Assembly (NCBI GenBank): GCA_004380135.1
Contig: QXCR01000149.1
Span: forward strand, 1-64,000
Reading direction: 5' to 3'
DNA length: 64,000 nucleotides
Origin: Stemphylium vesicarium
Lineage: Eukaryota > Ascomycota > Dothideomycetes > Pleosporales > Pleosporaceae
Shown here: positions 33,585 to 43,014 of the stretch, piece after piece
How positions within the stretch are numbered: the first letter of the stretch is position 1
Layout: every line of letters begins with the position of its first letter
Program-made: the position numbers and the translations under genes
The notes under the pieces: generated by a model
Told to the model about the DNA's origin: nothing
Database searches by the model: none
Seen by the model: only the letters and a program-made list of their open reading frames with translations

Positions 33585-35017
33585 CTAGCTAGAGTAGATG
33601 AAGCCCAACTGATCAACCTCATCGCCCGAGCGACCTAGAAACCCGACGATACTTCGACCAGTCCCGGCCGTCCTTGTAACGCAGTCGTCAGTCTTGGCGC
33701 CTGTAGACACAGTCTTCCCAGCACTGGTGGTAAATTCCGCGTAGAAGATTCGCGTCTTGTTATCCTTCTGTCCTTGGCACAGCATCGCAGAGGTAAGCGT
33801 CTCTCCGCTGCCCAAAGTCAAGGTAGATTCAGTCCCGCCGGTGCCACCATGCGATAGCGTTTCGCCAGACGCGAGCTTGACGGAAATATTGTCGACACGC
33901 TCGGCACCGCGAAGCGTGATGGAAGACACCTTTGAGCTACTGAGACCCGAAATGGTGTCGAGATCACTGTACCAAGTACCCTCCTCGCCACCAAAGGTAT
34001 CGGAGACCCTGAAGCGATCGACCAGAGACCAGGCAAAGTCAACTAGCACACCGTTGTGGTCGCTCAGAAGATCGCCGTTCTCTTGCAGGAACATGTTGCC
34101 AGCATAGTCGAACGTCTTGGCGGTAAGCTCGACAGCTGCGGATCCACGGTACCAAACCTTGTCGACAATCTCACATTCGTTGGTGGTAGAAGGGTTCTCG
34201 CAGAGGAGGGCGTCTGCGCCTTTAGCGGGTGCAACGCCGTTCTTGACAAGTTGAAGCCAGACATCGGTCATGCCGTTTTCGTCGCTGAAGACAACGGGGA
34301 TGTCGTTGGTGCGTGTGTAGCGCGAGTTTGAGTCACCGAAGACGACGACTGCGTTGCCGACGGAGTTGGCCTTGATATAGTCGGAGACTTGGCGAAGGTT
34401 GGATGCTCGCGCCATGTTATCTGCATCTGTGGTGCTGTTGGAAGATCAATTCCCATCCCGAAGAGTAAACAAGCCAGAACGAGACTTACCCAGCGTCGGC
34501 GTGCAGGTTGTACGCATCGATGACTACACCTTCGGCAAGCTTCACCCTCATAAAGGTGAAGCCTTTGGGTGTGAGGCAGTCCGCGCTGCTGTTGAAGGAA
34601 GTACCGTCAGTATAGCTCTTGCGCTCGGAGATCCCAGACGACCTACTCGAAAGTACTGCAAGTATTCCACTTCACACTTTGGAACCCGGTGTATGGGAAG
34701 TTACTCAAAGAATTCAGTCCGCTTCCAAATGGCACTCCACCGCTGGTAGGTGTGCGGTATGGGTGTTTGTCGTTGGCATAAAGAGTAGCGTGGTAGTTGA
34801 AGTCCTCCTGGACATGGATGAGGGAGATGTCGTATTTTGTGAACAGCTCTCCGATACGAGCAGTGTTGGTCTCCTTGTCACCGGGGACATCGTTGCCGTT
34901 GAGGAAGCCAGGAAGCCCAGCAACATTGAAAGTCAAGGTGTCGAATGTGCCCGAAGTTTGCGCCAGGGTCAAAGGCAGGAGGGAGAAGGCAACGGCCGAG
35001 GCAAGGATGGAATGCAT
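33585..35017 (-). CDS. Secreted endonuclease/exonuclease/phosphatase-fold enzyme with C-terminal jacalin-like domain
   Basis: Three exons (35017-34647, 34588-34490, 34434-33585), introns of 58 and 55 nt, give 439 aa. A signal peptide (MHSILASAVAFSLLPLTLAQ) begins the protein. The EEP fold carries FNVAGLPGF, LIHVQEDFNYHA, AYNLHADAG, VVFGDSNSRY and LLSDHNGVLVDF, the usual N, E, H, D-x-N and S-D-H catalytic set. The last 140 residues read as a jacalin-like beta-prism: LSHGGTGGTESTLTLGSGE and IVGFLGRSGDEVDQLGFI. Extracellular phosphoester cleavage with lectin-mediated targeting to a glycan is a reasonable inference. Alternatives for the core are sphingomyelinase, inositol phosphatase or DNase activity. 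The first intron donor (phase 2) was chosen because it alone keeps frame into ADCLTPKGFTF. Confidence 0.86.
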
Positions 35018-35468
35018 CTTGGAAACTAGTCGGGGCTTGTGTAGTATGCCGTGCGGTCAAGTCTAGGATCTGTTGATGGAGGCTGGCTCTTATACAAAAA
35101 CTTTGGTGTCCAATGTAGTGGCTTTGCAGGTGGCGCGCGAGATAGGCTAGGCCACCTTAGACGTCATAGCGAATGGTAGGTGAAGGGGATGGCATGTGTG
35201 TTTACATACTGCGCCTTGCGCACAATGCTGCAGGCATTATCGCGGAGAAATACCGTTGCAGGAAGGACCAATAGATTGACGATCTCGTAGTGGTTAGTAT
35301 GTCCGAGGTTCATGCGAGATCATCAGGGATCCCAGCACACGTGTGATGGTGATGCACTGTTGATGGCAGGACAAACTGAGCCTGAGTATGAATTGTCAGC
35401 GGCCTATAGATTGGGTGTGAACGCATGCGCAACTCTTGTGGTATATCTGGTTCATTGTCGGTGTGTTG
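35018..35468. other. Promoter of the EEP-jacalin gene
   Basis: 450 bases between two minus-strand genes; no coding signal. It serves as promoter of the EEP-jacalin gene and 3' flank of the thioesterase gene. Confidence 0.5.
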
Positions 35469-36098
35469 CTACAACTTGGGTGCACCTCCAATTTTGACCC
35501 ACAGTCCCTCGGCTTGGATCAGCGGCTTGCCCTGTCGATCCCTCATCGTGGCTCTCATCTTCATCTTGATTCCTTTATCCTCTAGCACTTCTGTCTCGAT
35601 GCCGACAACACCTGGACACAGTACTGGGGCAAGAAGCTTGATGTCCATGCTTGCCGTCGCTAGACGGCCCTTGAGCACCTCTTGTGCCGATTTGCCGTCA
35701 TGAAGCTGAAGCCGCCAATAGTCTTCACCAACTTTCATGAAGCCAAGTCCATTATCAAGCACGGTGTTCGCGACTAGGATGTGTAACATTGCTTCATCCA
35801 TGAGTGTAAAAAGCGCACCGCCGTGGCAGATGCCCGGGAAGCCGTTCAAACCGGTACCAAATTTTATCAGGGATATGGATTTCGTAACCTTTGCGCCAGG
35901 AGCGGGTTTCTCGTATAATTCAACCCAATGTCGGACACCGTTGTTTGCACATATGGTTTCGCGACAGAATCGGTCCGTATCTTCGCCGGGTTCGGTGCCT
36001 CTATCGCGGTCGCGGGCAATCCACTCTGGAGACGTAAGGTACGGTGTGGCCCAAGTCATGGACTCAAAAGCTTGGAGATATTCGGAAGCTGCCGTCAT
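35469..36098 (-). CDS. Hotdog-fold thioesterase (THEM4/4HBT-like)
   Basis: Single exon, 209 aa. The core motif FPGICHGGALFTLMDEAM near residue 90 is the hotdog thioesterase helix with the H-G-G-x-x-x-x-x-x-D-E arrangement. A strand pattern ending in KMKMRATMRDRQGKPLIQAEGLWVKI follows. Such fungal proteins hydrolyse acyl-CoA esters; the chain-length preference cannot be read from sequence. No targeting peptide is evident. The nearest genes (EEP-jacalin and tyrosinase) do not suggest a shared pathway. Confidence 0.85.
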   Translation of the reverse strand: MTAASEYLQAFESMTWATPYLTSPEWIARDRDRGTEPGEDTDRFCRETICANNGVRHWVELYEKPAPGAKVTKSISLIKFGTGLNGFPGICHGGALFTLMDEAMLHILVANTVLDNGLGFMKVGEDYWRLQLHDGKSAQEVLKGRLATASMDIKLLAPVLCPGVVGIETEVLEDKGIKMKMRATMRDRQGKPLIQAEGLWVKIGGAPKL

Positions 36099-37392
36099 TG
36101 TGTGAGCAGATAGTTTGGTGGTGCACAGCGAACCAAGCGCAAGACGTGTACGGTCAATTTGTACATATTTGTAGTGGAGGAAACATTGAGACTGTGTCAG
36201 CTGATGGCGCCTCGCTCAGTAACAAATATATATTGCTGACAGTAGTCATCTAGCAATGGCCTAGTGACCAGTTTGAAGAAGGGTATAGGGAAAGTTGCCT
36301 GTTTAAACAGTCGGCGTACGCCGAGACATACCCGCCTCTATGATATCGTGGCTGACATCTTTCGGACTTGTGCGACTCATGAAGCTGCAAATATCAAAGC
36401 GAAGGATGCTAGAAGAGGGGCGAGACCTGAAAGTAGAAGTTGTGGATGACATTGAAGCTAGAAGAATGAGCGCGGAGCCTTGGCGGGGTCTAGCGTGCTC
36501 TGTCACGTCGAGAAAGCCCGGGCACTCATCAACTTCTGAAACGCGCACCACTTTTATCATATCATCAATCGTTCTACCTTCTGCCTCACTCTCTTATTTG
36601 GCTTATCCCAGTGGTTTCTCGATGGCGGCACTCATTCGCACGCAGGCAGTCTCCTTCACACGGCGCTTGAAACTCACATAGCAACTAACGTACATCGTTC
36701 TTCACCAGCATGTATTCAGCTTCACCTGATGAACAAAATCGGGTTCCAGCCCATGAACGCATGCTCGTTAGTAATGAGTTTCCCTGCATCCGCATACAGT
36801 TACAGGTCTCGGCTCATATATTTCCTGCCTGTCTGTGGCACAGTCATGCGAGCCAAGGGCTTCCACAGTCTCGAGACCAAGACCCTACCTCGAGAGACAG
36901 AATGTGGGCATACGCAAAGTTTAAGCCAAGATTCCACGGAACAATCCGATCTCAATAGCTTCGTGCCTACAACTCTATGTATAGGACTATCTTCGTGCAA
37001 TATCCGCTTTCCCACCTACGTCTATGGGCTGCGGGGTATTCCATCTGCCCGTCACTCCCGCGGAATCCTATGCAACGCCATGTTCTAATTGGTGTATATT
37101 CTGTAGCCTGTCTGGAATAGGTAGGTTCTTACCATGCCTGCATAACTTTTTCCTGCAGTTCTCCAATTTTTGTCTAGACACGGGATCCTTCGTGACTACC
37201 GACATGCAAAAGAGATAGACAATTGCCCTGGTTTTCCACAGAGGATGCACATGTATTCGAGAACCGCGGCATGCAGAAAGACACGCTACGCATCTAAGAT
37301 GTTCTAACAAAGTACCTCGCTTATAAAATGTGCTTTCCTGCATCAGGTTGTTGATGGAGTTATTCCTCGCACACCCTCGAGCGTTTTTGAAG
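36099..37392. other. Intergenic region upstream of the tyrosinase gene
   Basis: 1.3 kb with no supportable gene. Frames such as 36303-36560 (minus) and 37068-37556 (minus) show no recognisable motifs. The latter overlaps the first tyrosinase exon and is its shadow. Confidence 0.5.
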
Positions 37393-38648
37393 ATGAAAGT
37401 AATCGTCTTCGCTATCGCAACGCTGTGTGGCAGTGTTGGTGCAACCGCTGCGGGCAATGATGCTTTAGCTGCCGATGCTCTAGAAAAACTCACAGAATAT
37501 GTGAACGAAAACGGTAGCCTGAACCCGGAAAGCTGTACACACGAAAATGCCTCCATCCGACGAGAATGGTACGAGGTCTCTGGAACATAAATAAAACATT
37601 TTCACTAAGATAGCCTTCAGGTCGACATTGTCAGAGGCCCAGAAGCTCAACTATATCGACGCTGTCCAATGTCTCGGAAAAAAGCCCGCAAAGACACCAG
37701 CAGCAATCTCTTCTGGGGCTCAGAGCCGATTCGACGATTTCATCGTCACACACATCCTTCAGACAATGAGTATACATGGAACAGTACGTCAGTTGATGAT
37801 TTGAGAAAGTATCATGGGCTAACGTCTGCAAGGGAAACTTCCTCAGCTGGCATCGCTATTACATCTGGGCGTATGAACAGGCTCTTGGTGTCTCCCGAAC
37901 GAATTTCGCTGCATGGTGCAATTCCATTCCGCGAACGGCGGAGGTTGTATCAAGTCTGGCCCTTTCAAAGAGTTCGTTTACCATATTTTCAATCGTTGTT
38001 ACATGAGCTGATTAGAATACAGTTGGGAGATCAACCTCGGACCAATACAAACAACAGCCAAAGGCGTGCCGCCAAATCCACAAGCCGATAGTCTGGGCTA
38101 CAATCCCCGTTGCCTTAGCCGCGACATCAACACACAGGCCTCAAACGAAACGAGAGATGATTTGGTCGTGGACTTGATCAAGAATTATCCAGACATTCTC
38201 AGCTTCCAGAACAAGATGCAGAACTTTACTGTGGGAGTAATGGGTGTGCACAATAGCGGCCACTATACCATCGGTGGTGACTCTGGGATGGATATGTAAG
38301 TCATCCGCAACCCCACCCTCATTTGCTCTCTTATCTGCGACCCAACATCTTCAACAAGAATTTACATCAAATATGTACTGACTTTGCGCAAGGTTCAACT
38401 CTCCAGCCGACCCAGCCTTTTATTTCCATCACGGCATGATCGACCGCGTGTGGTGGACATGGCAAAATCTCGACCTGAAAAGCAGGCAAAACAGCATCGC
38501 AGGCACTATGACATTTCTCAACAACCCATCGAGTCGCAACGCCACTCTGGATGATGTGTTGAGCTTGGGGTATGTGGGTCCAGCGAACATCACAATCAAG
38601 GATGCAGTGAGCACGCTCGCGGGACCATTTTGTTATGTATATGCTTAG
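37393..38648 (+). pseudogene. Tyrosinase-like gene lacking an internal block
   Basis: Five tyrosinase exons can be read: 37393-37568 (signal peptide, ENASIRREW), 37621-37783, 37833 to about 37887, about 37889-37971, and 38023-38295 joined to 38393-38648. All copper ligands survive: FIVTHILQTMSIHGT and FLSWHRYY for CuA, VHNSGHYTIGGD and FYFHHGMID for CuB. Between EQAL and the GGGCIKSGPF block only about 17 codons remain where relatives have around 60, and the two sides are in different frames. The missing piece is the GYKGYQPYWNW...FDGS loop. A gene caller could bridge the frame change with a GT-AG pair at 37888-37943, producing a shortened protein. I judge the gene decayed, but a short functional form is not excluded. 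Confidence 0.62.
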
Positions 38649-38749
38649 ATGCATTGGTCGTGTTGGAGTACATACAATGAGACTTCATCTTAGTCTCAAG
38701 AAATTTGTAGAAGGGGTAATCACCCGGACCTCAATGAAGCTGCCCAATA

Positions 38750-40794
38750 TTACAACCCCCGCTTCTGGTTCAGGAAAGTGATTTCCCCTGCGGCATCTCC
38801 ATCCAACCCACACAGCTCCCTGAAGTCCTCCAAATTCTCACCTTTCCTCTTAGTCCGCGCCGCAAACTCATCCAAAGGACAGCTTTTACCTGGCCCACTA
38901 TCGCAGCCCGGTATCGCGGTGATGCCGTCGTTGATATTGAGTCTGACGAACTTTTCTGGGGGGGACGCTGAGCCAGTAGCATTACAAGACAGCAGCTCAA
39001 AGATGATGCGACCGCCCATAGGCGAGACCTGAGATTTGCGCCACTTGCGGTCGTGCGGGATGTGTGTGATAGGGAGATGCTCGTCGTCGTTTATGACATC
39101 GAGTGCAGCGATCATGGGCGCGATGTCTCCGTCGTGGACACTGATATTCCCTCTCATCAGCGCACGATCTCAATATAAGCACTCACCCAGCCATCCACAC
39201 AATATCAACAAGGATGGAAAGGGAAAAGAGACTCACAAACTAAAGAACAACCCTCCCGCCTCCTCGGGCCCCTGCACAAGCAAATTCGTCGTAGCATTAA
39301 CCCACAACCAGCCCATACTCTCCGCATACTTCTGCCCAGGCCCAGCACGATAATAATGCAGAATATCCCTCGCATATTCAAAATCGAGAAACTCTTCTCG
39401 TGTGAAAAGATCACACCACTCACTGCGTCCGCGAACGGTAGTTTCAAACCCGCACATTTCTTGCATGGCGTAGATTTCTTCGTCGGAGAAGTACATGCCT
39501 GTTTGCTCGAGGAGACGGCGGCGGATAGGCGGCATGTACGTGGCGCGCCACTCGCCCATGAGACGGTAGCCTTTTCGCTGGCCGTGCTGTTCGTCGCGCT
39601 TATTGGCGAGGCAGGTGCGGCCTGGTGTTAGTGTGTCGGCGCCGAGGGAGCTGTGTTCGGATATCACAGAGAGAGTTGCTGTGTGAGCGGCGGTGTAGTC
39701 GAGACCGAAGAAACCGGAGGCAAAGTGCTTGGCTGTTTCGATGACGCGGTTGGAATCGCTGGCCCAGAATGAGGTGGGGTGGCTTGGATAGGTGGCCATG
39801 GCATGGTCGACTAGGTGCTGGTACCGTGTGCGCAGACGGACGCCCGTGGTGAAGGAGCCAAGTGTTCCGGCAAAAGGACCGGTGGAGGTGAGTTGTTCGA
39901 GGTCGTTGTCATCTTTCGTGAGGTGTTAGTTGGAGCGGTTGTGCATAGTCTTTGGTGCAGAAAGCCGATGGAGTAAGACATCAGGAACTCAAGCTTCGTA
40001 TAGGTAGAGAGAGAACAGGTGATGTGAACCAAGGGATACACGGTCCTTCGAACTGGCGGATAGGTTGTTTTGGAATGGAGACATACCTGAAGACCAGAAA
40101 AGTTCCCACTCGTTCAAGAATGCGAGACTACCAGTGAATACCTTGCCACTGTCTTTCATACGCTTGATAACAGCTTTTTGAGCTGCAATTACCATAAGCG
40201 TATATACTAGTACCATGGCGCGCGTTTCCACTTACCCTCACCAGCCCTTTTTGTAGGGTACCGCTCGCCATGCCTGGCCATCTTCACAGCAGCACATTAG
40301 CTAACCTCTTCCCAGGAACCCCCTTCCCAGGAACCCTTCTAACATGAAACATTTGGGGAAGACCAAACTCATAGCCCGAGGACCTCTGAGCGAAAACATA
40401 CCATGTGAACCTGCAGAACCTCACACCCCTCAGGCGTCGCAATACCCCCTTCGACAACATCGATCACCTTCTCAACCCACGGTCCATTACCACCAAGATG
40501 ATACAGGATATTCCAGTCTTCTGTTATCGCTCCAGCACCATGCTCGTTCTTGGTGTCTGTGCCAACGCTGCGCTGGGGATGCCACCAGCTATCACAGCTT
40601 GAGTGATGGGGTTTAGCAGCGCAGTCGTAGCTCAGATAGCCAGAACACGATCCATTGGTCTCCGAACCACATATAGAAGCATAGAGCGAGGGACTGAGTG
40701 CGGAGAAGAATGAGGGTTGGAATTTGTTGTAGATGGTTGCGAAAATAGCTACAATGAGGGCCGTTATGGCGCCTTTAGATAGAGACGTAGGCAT
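38750..40794 (-). CDS. Histidine acid phosphatase (phytase family), membrane-anchored
   Basis: Five exons (40794-40402, 40281-40236, 40182-40087, 39912-39237, 39140-38750) give about 533 aa. The RHG motif sits in a tiny second exon (46 nt): QVHM-MARHGERYPTKR. The catalytic HD is FVHDGDIAPMIAAL, created by the last splice. Exon 4 holds TGPFAGTLGSFTTGVRLRTRY and FWASDSNRVIETAKHFASGFF, typical of fungal 3-phytase/acid phosphatases. The N-terminus has a hydrophobic segment (ITALIVAIFATIYNKF) with little before it, so it is a signal anchor or an uncleaved signal. Two introns are long for this window (120 and 174 nt). The start is the first ATG; an upstream TTG in frame was ignored. It is divergent with the FMN dehydrogenase and convergent with the tyrosinase remnant. 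Confidence 0.86.
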
Positions 40795-41317
40795 GCTATG
40801 CTGTCTGAGGCGGTGATGGGAAATGACAAGAAAAAGAAGGCGCAAAGATCAAAGCGACGAAGGAGTCATCTTGCATAGTTGTTCGTTCGGCGACAGCGCG
40901 GGCGGTGAAGAGCGGCTTCAAACACTTGTTTCTGCCCGAGCGTGGGTCGTATTTCGTCTGTCCTGTAGCTTTGTCGTTCTGGAAAAGTGCCCATGGCTGT
41001 GTGACAGCAGTAGTGGCCCTTTTTACCTATCTCGAAATCATATTTACGATGCTTTCCTACTCACTGTGTGCGCTGGGAAAGAAGCAAAGATCCAGGATGT
41101 GAGACAGGGGGCGGATGACAGGGCGGCTGGGATGTGGTGTGGAGACCTCGGCACGTCGATCCACCTCCGCGTTCGGGAACGCGTCCTCCACAACGCATCG
41201 ATATACCATTACGTCGAACCGAGAGCTCTGCACACCATAAGCCTCGTCGAACACCCTCTCTCTTCCTCCAAAACGGAACTTGTCATCAGAGATATACAAT
41301 CGACAAAAAAATCCATC
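40795..41317. other. Shared bidirectional promoter region
   Basis: 523 bases separate the starts of the acid phosphatase (minus) and the FMN dehydrogenase (plus). The dehydrogenase frame stays open through this whole stretch back to an ATG at 40823, but the encoded residues look random. Confidence 0.5.
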
Positions 41318-42670
41318 ATGACAGACACAAAAGTCCTCTCCAAAACCGCAGAAACAACATCCTACGAACCAGACCCCACATCCCATTCAGCCTACCAACG
41401 CGACATCTACGCCTCACTACGACCGCCAAAATACTCGACGAAGCCATCACAATGGGAGGCCAGCGCCCGCGCCGCAATCCCGCTACCAAACTTCCTCTAC
41501 GTAGCCGGATCAGCAAGTAGCGAAGACACATACCGAGCCAACATATCGGCCTTCTCGCGGTACCGGCTGCGACCATGGATGCTTGTGCCGGCGACGCGAC
41601 GAGAAATGAGCGTCGAGCTATTCGGAACGCACTACAGCAGCCCGATTCTGGTAGCCCCAATAGGCGTGCAAGAGATCCTGCACCCCGACGGCGAAGAAGC
41701 CACAGCACGAGCCTGTGCCGCCGCCAAAGTCCCCATGATACTTTCCACAGCCGCAACACGCAGCATTGAGCAAGTCGCAGCGGCCAACACCCACGACGGC
41801 ACGCCCGGCGACCGGTGGTTCCAGCTCTACTGGCCGAAACCCTCGGCGTCGGAATTCACAGCCTCCCTGCTCCGCCGCGCAAAGACAAACGGGTACAAAG
41901 TCCTCGTCGTGACACTGGACACTTTTATGATCGGCTGGCGCCCCAATGACCTCGACGAATCTTATATCCCCTTCATCTGGGGCCAGGGCTGCCAGGTCGG
42001 CTTCTCAGACCCCGTCTTCACCCGCCTGTTTGCCGAGGAACAGGCAAACGATGCGCGCACCGCCGCAGAGAAAGTCGCCGAGATTTGGCAGATTCTCAAG
42101 AGGCCTGGTAGTATTGGCGGTGCGGCAAAGGTGCTGACGCACGCCAGTGTGATTAAGAAGGCCATGTTCTTTACGAATCTGGTTGCTTCGGGTAATTATC
42201 GGTCGTGGGAGGATTTGCAGTTTCTCAAGGATAATTGGGATGGCCCCATTGTGCTTAAAGGGATTCAGACGGTCGAGGATGCGCATCGCGCTATTGAGCA
42301 TGGCATCGATGGCATTGTCGTGTCGAATCATGGGGGCCGCCAGCTTGATGGCGCTGTTGCTTCTCTTGATGCTTTGGCTGAAATCGGGGCTGATGAAAAG
42401 GTCAAGAGTAGTGGGCTGACGCTTCTCTTCGACTCGGGTATTAGGACGGGGTCTGATGTGCTCAAGGCGTTGGCCTTGGGCGCCAAGGCTGTCTTGGTAG
42501 GCAGGCCGTATGCGTACGGCTTGGCTATGGGAGGCGAGGAGGGCGTCAAACATGTCTTGGACTGTTTGTTGGCCGATACTGATAGTTCGCTTGCGAACCT
42601 GGGAAAGCGAAGTTTGTCCGAGATTGGAAGGGACGATCTGAGGGTCATGCAGGAGCTGGCCAAGTTGTGA
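41318..42670 (+). CDS. FMN-dependent alpha-hydroxy-acid dehydrogenase/oxidase
   Basis: Single exon, 450 aa from the ATG in CCATCATGACAG. TIM-barrel flavoprotein of the glycolate oxidase/L-lactate dehydrogenase/lactate monooxygenase family. Key blocks are SSPILVAPIGVQEILHPDGE, ILSTAATRSIEQVA, RWFQLYWPK, GPIVLKGIQTVEDA and the active-site signature SNHGGRQLDGA with its catalytic His and Arg. LLFDSGIRTGSDVLKALALG and VLVGRPYAYGLAM bind the FMN phosphate. There is no cytochrome b5 domain, so it is not flavocytochrome b2. The closest functional guess is lactate 2-monooxygenase or 2-hydroxyacid oxidase, possibly cytosolic. Codon use changes along the gene: strongly C-ending in the first half, more G/T-ending in the second. 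Confidence 0.9.
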   Translation: MTDTKVLSKTAETTSYEPDPTSHSAYQRDIYASLRPPKYSTKPSQWEASARAAIPLPNFLYVAGSASSEDTYRANISAFSRYRLRPWMLVPATRREMSVELFGTHYSSPILVAPIGVQEILHPDGEEATARACAAAKVPMILSTAATRSIEQVAAANTHDGTPGDRWFQLYWPKPSASEFTASLLRRAKTNGYKVLVVTLDTFMIGWRPNDLDESYIPFIWGQGCQVGFSDPVFTRLFAEEQANDARTAAEKVAEIWQILKRPGSIGGAAKVLTHASVIKKAMFFTNLVASGNYRSWEDLQFLKDNWDGPIVLKGIQTVEDAHRAIEHGIDGIVVSNHGGRQLDGAVASLDALAEIGADEKVKSSGLTLLFDSGIRTGSDVLKALALGAKAVLVGRPYAYGLAMGGEEGVKHVLDCLLADTDSSLANLGKRSLSEIGRDDLRVMQELAKL

Positions 42671-43014
42671 AGAAAGAGGTGCACGTTGTTATGGACAAAG
42701 TCGCTTTATTTTGTTGTACACTACTGAGCGAGATTGACAAAGGGAAAACTAGGAACTACTATTACGTGTACGTAATTGTACTATAGAGAGATGGAGAAGT
42801 AATGCATGACCAAATTTGGTCATTTCCCGCTTTCAACGCCATGTTATGCTCAATGGAGACGAGCATCTTTGATACACCAAAACGCCGTTTGTTTGCTCTT
42901 GGCCCCCCTTCCAACGCCGGCCCCACCATATTGTTCATCATATGCGGCTTGGATGTCCCCAGTCCTGCCCAGTTACGCCCCTGTGAACCGTTCCTCCCGC
43001 CCAAACACCTTCAT
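42671..43014. other. Convergent 3' flanks
   Basis: About 340 bases between the converging dehydrogenase and WD40 genes. No coding signal; presumably both 3' untranslated regions and polyadenylation sites. Confidence 0.5.

Noticed and set aside
40823..41317. In-frame 165-codon N-terminal extension of the FMN dehydrogenase starting at an ATG at 40823
   Set aside because: Residues look random, family members start near the later ATG at 41318, and the stretch is the shared promoter with the divergent phosphatase.
33585..42670. Possible secondary-metabolite or pigment cluster (thioesterase, tyrosinase, FMN dehydrogenase close together)
   Set aside because: No polyketide synthase, NRPS, terpene cyclase or pathway regulator is present; the neighbours look unrelated.
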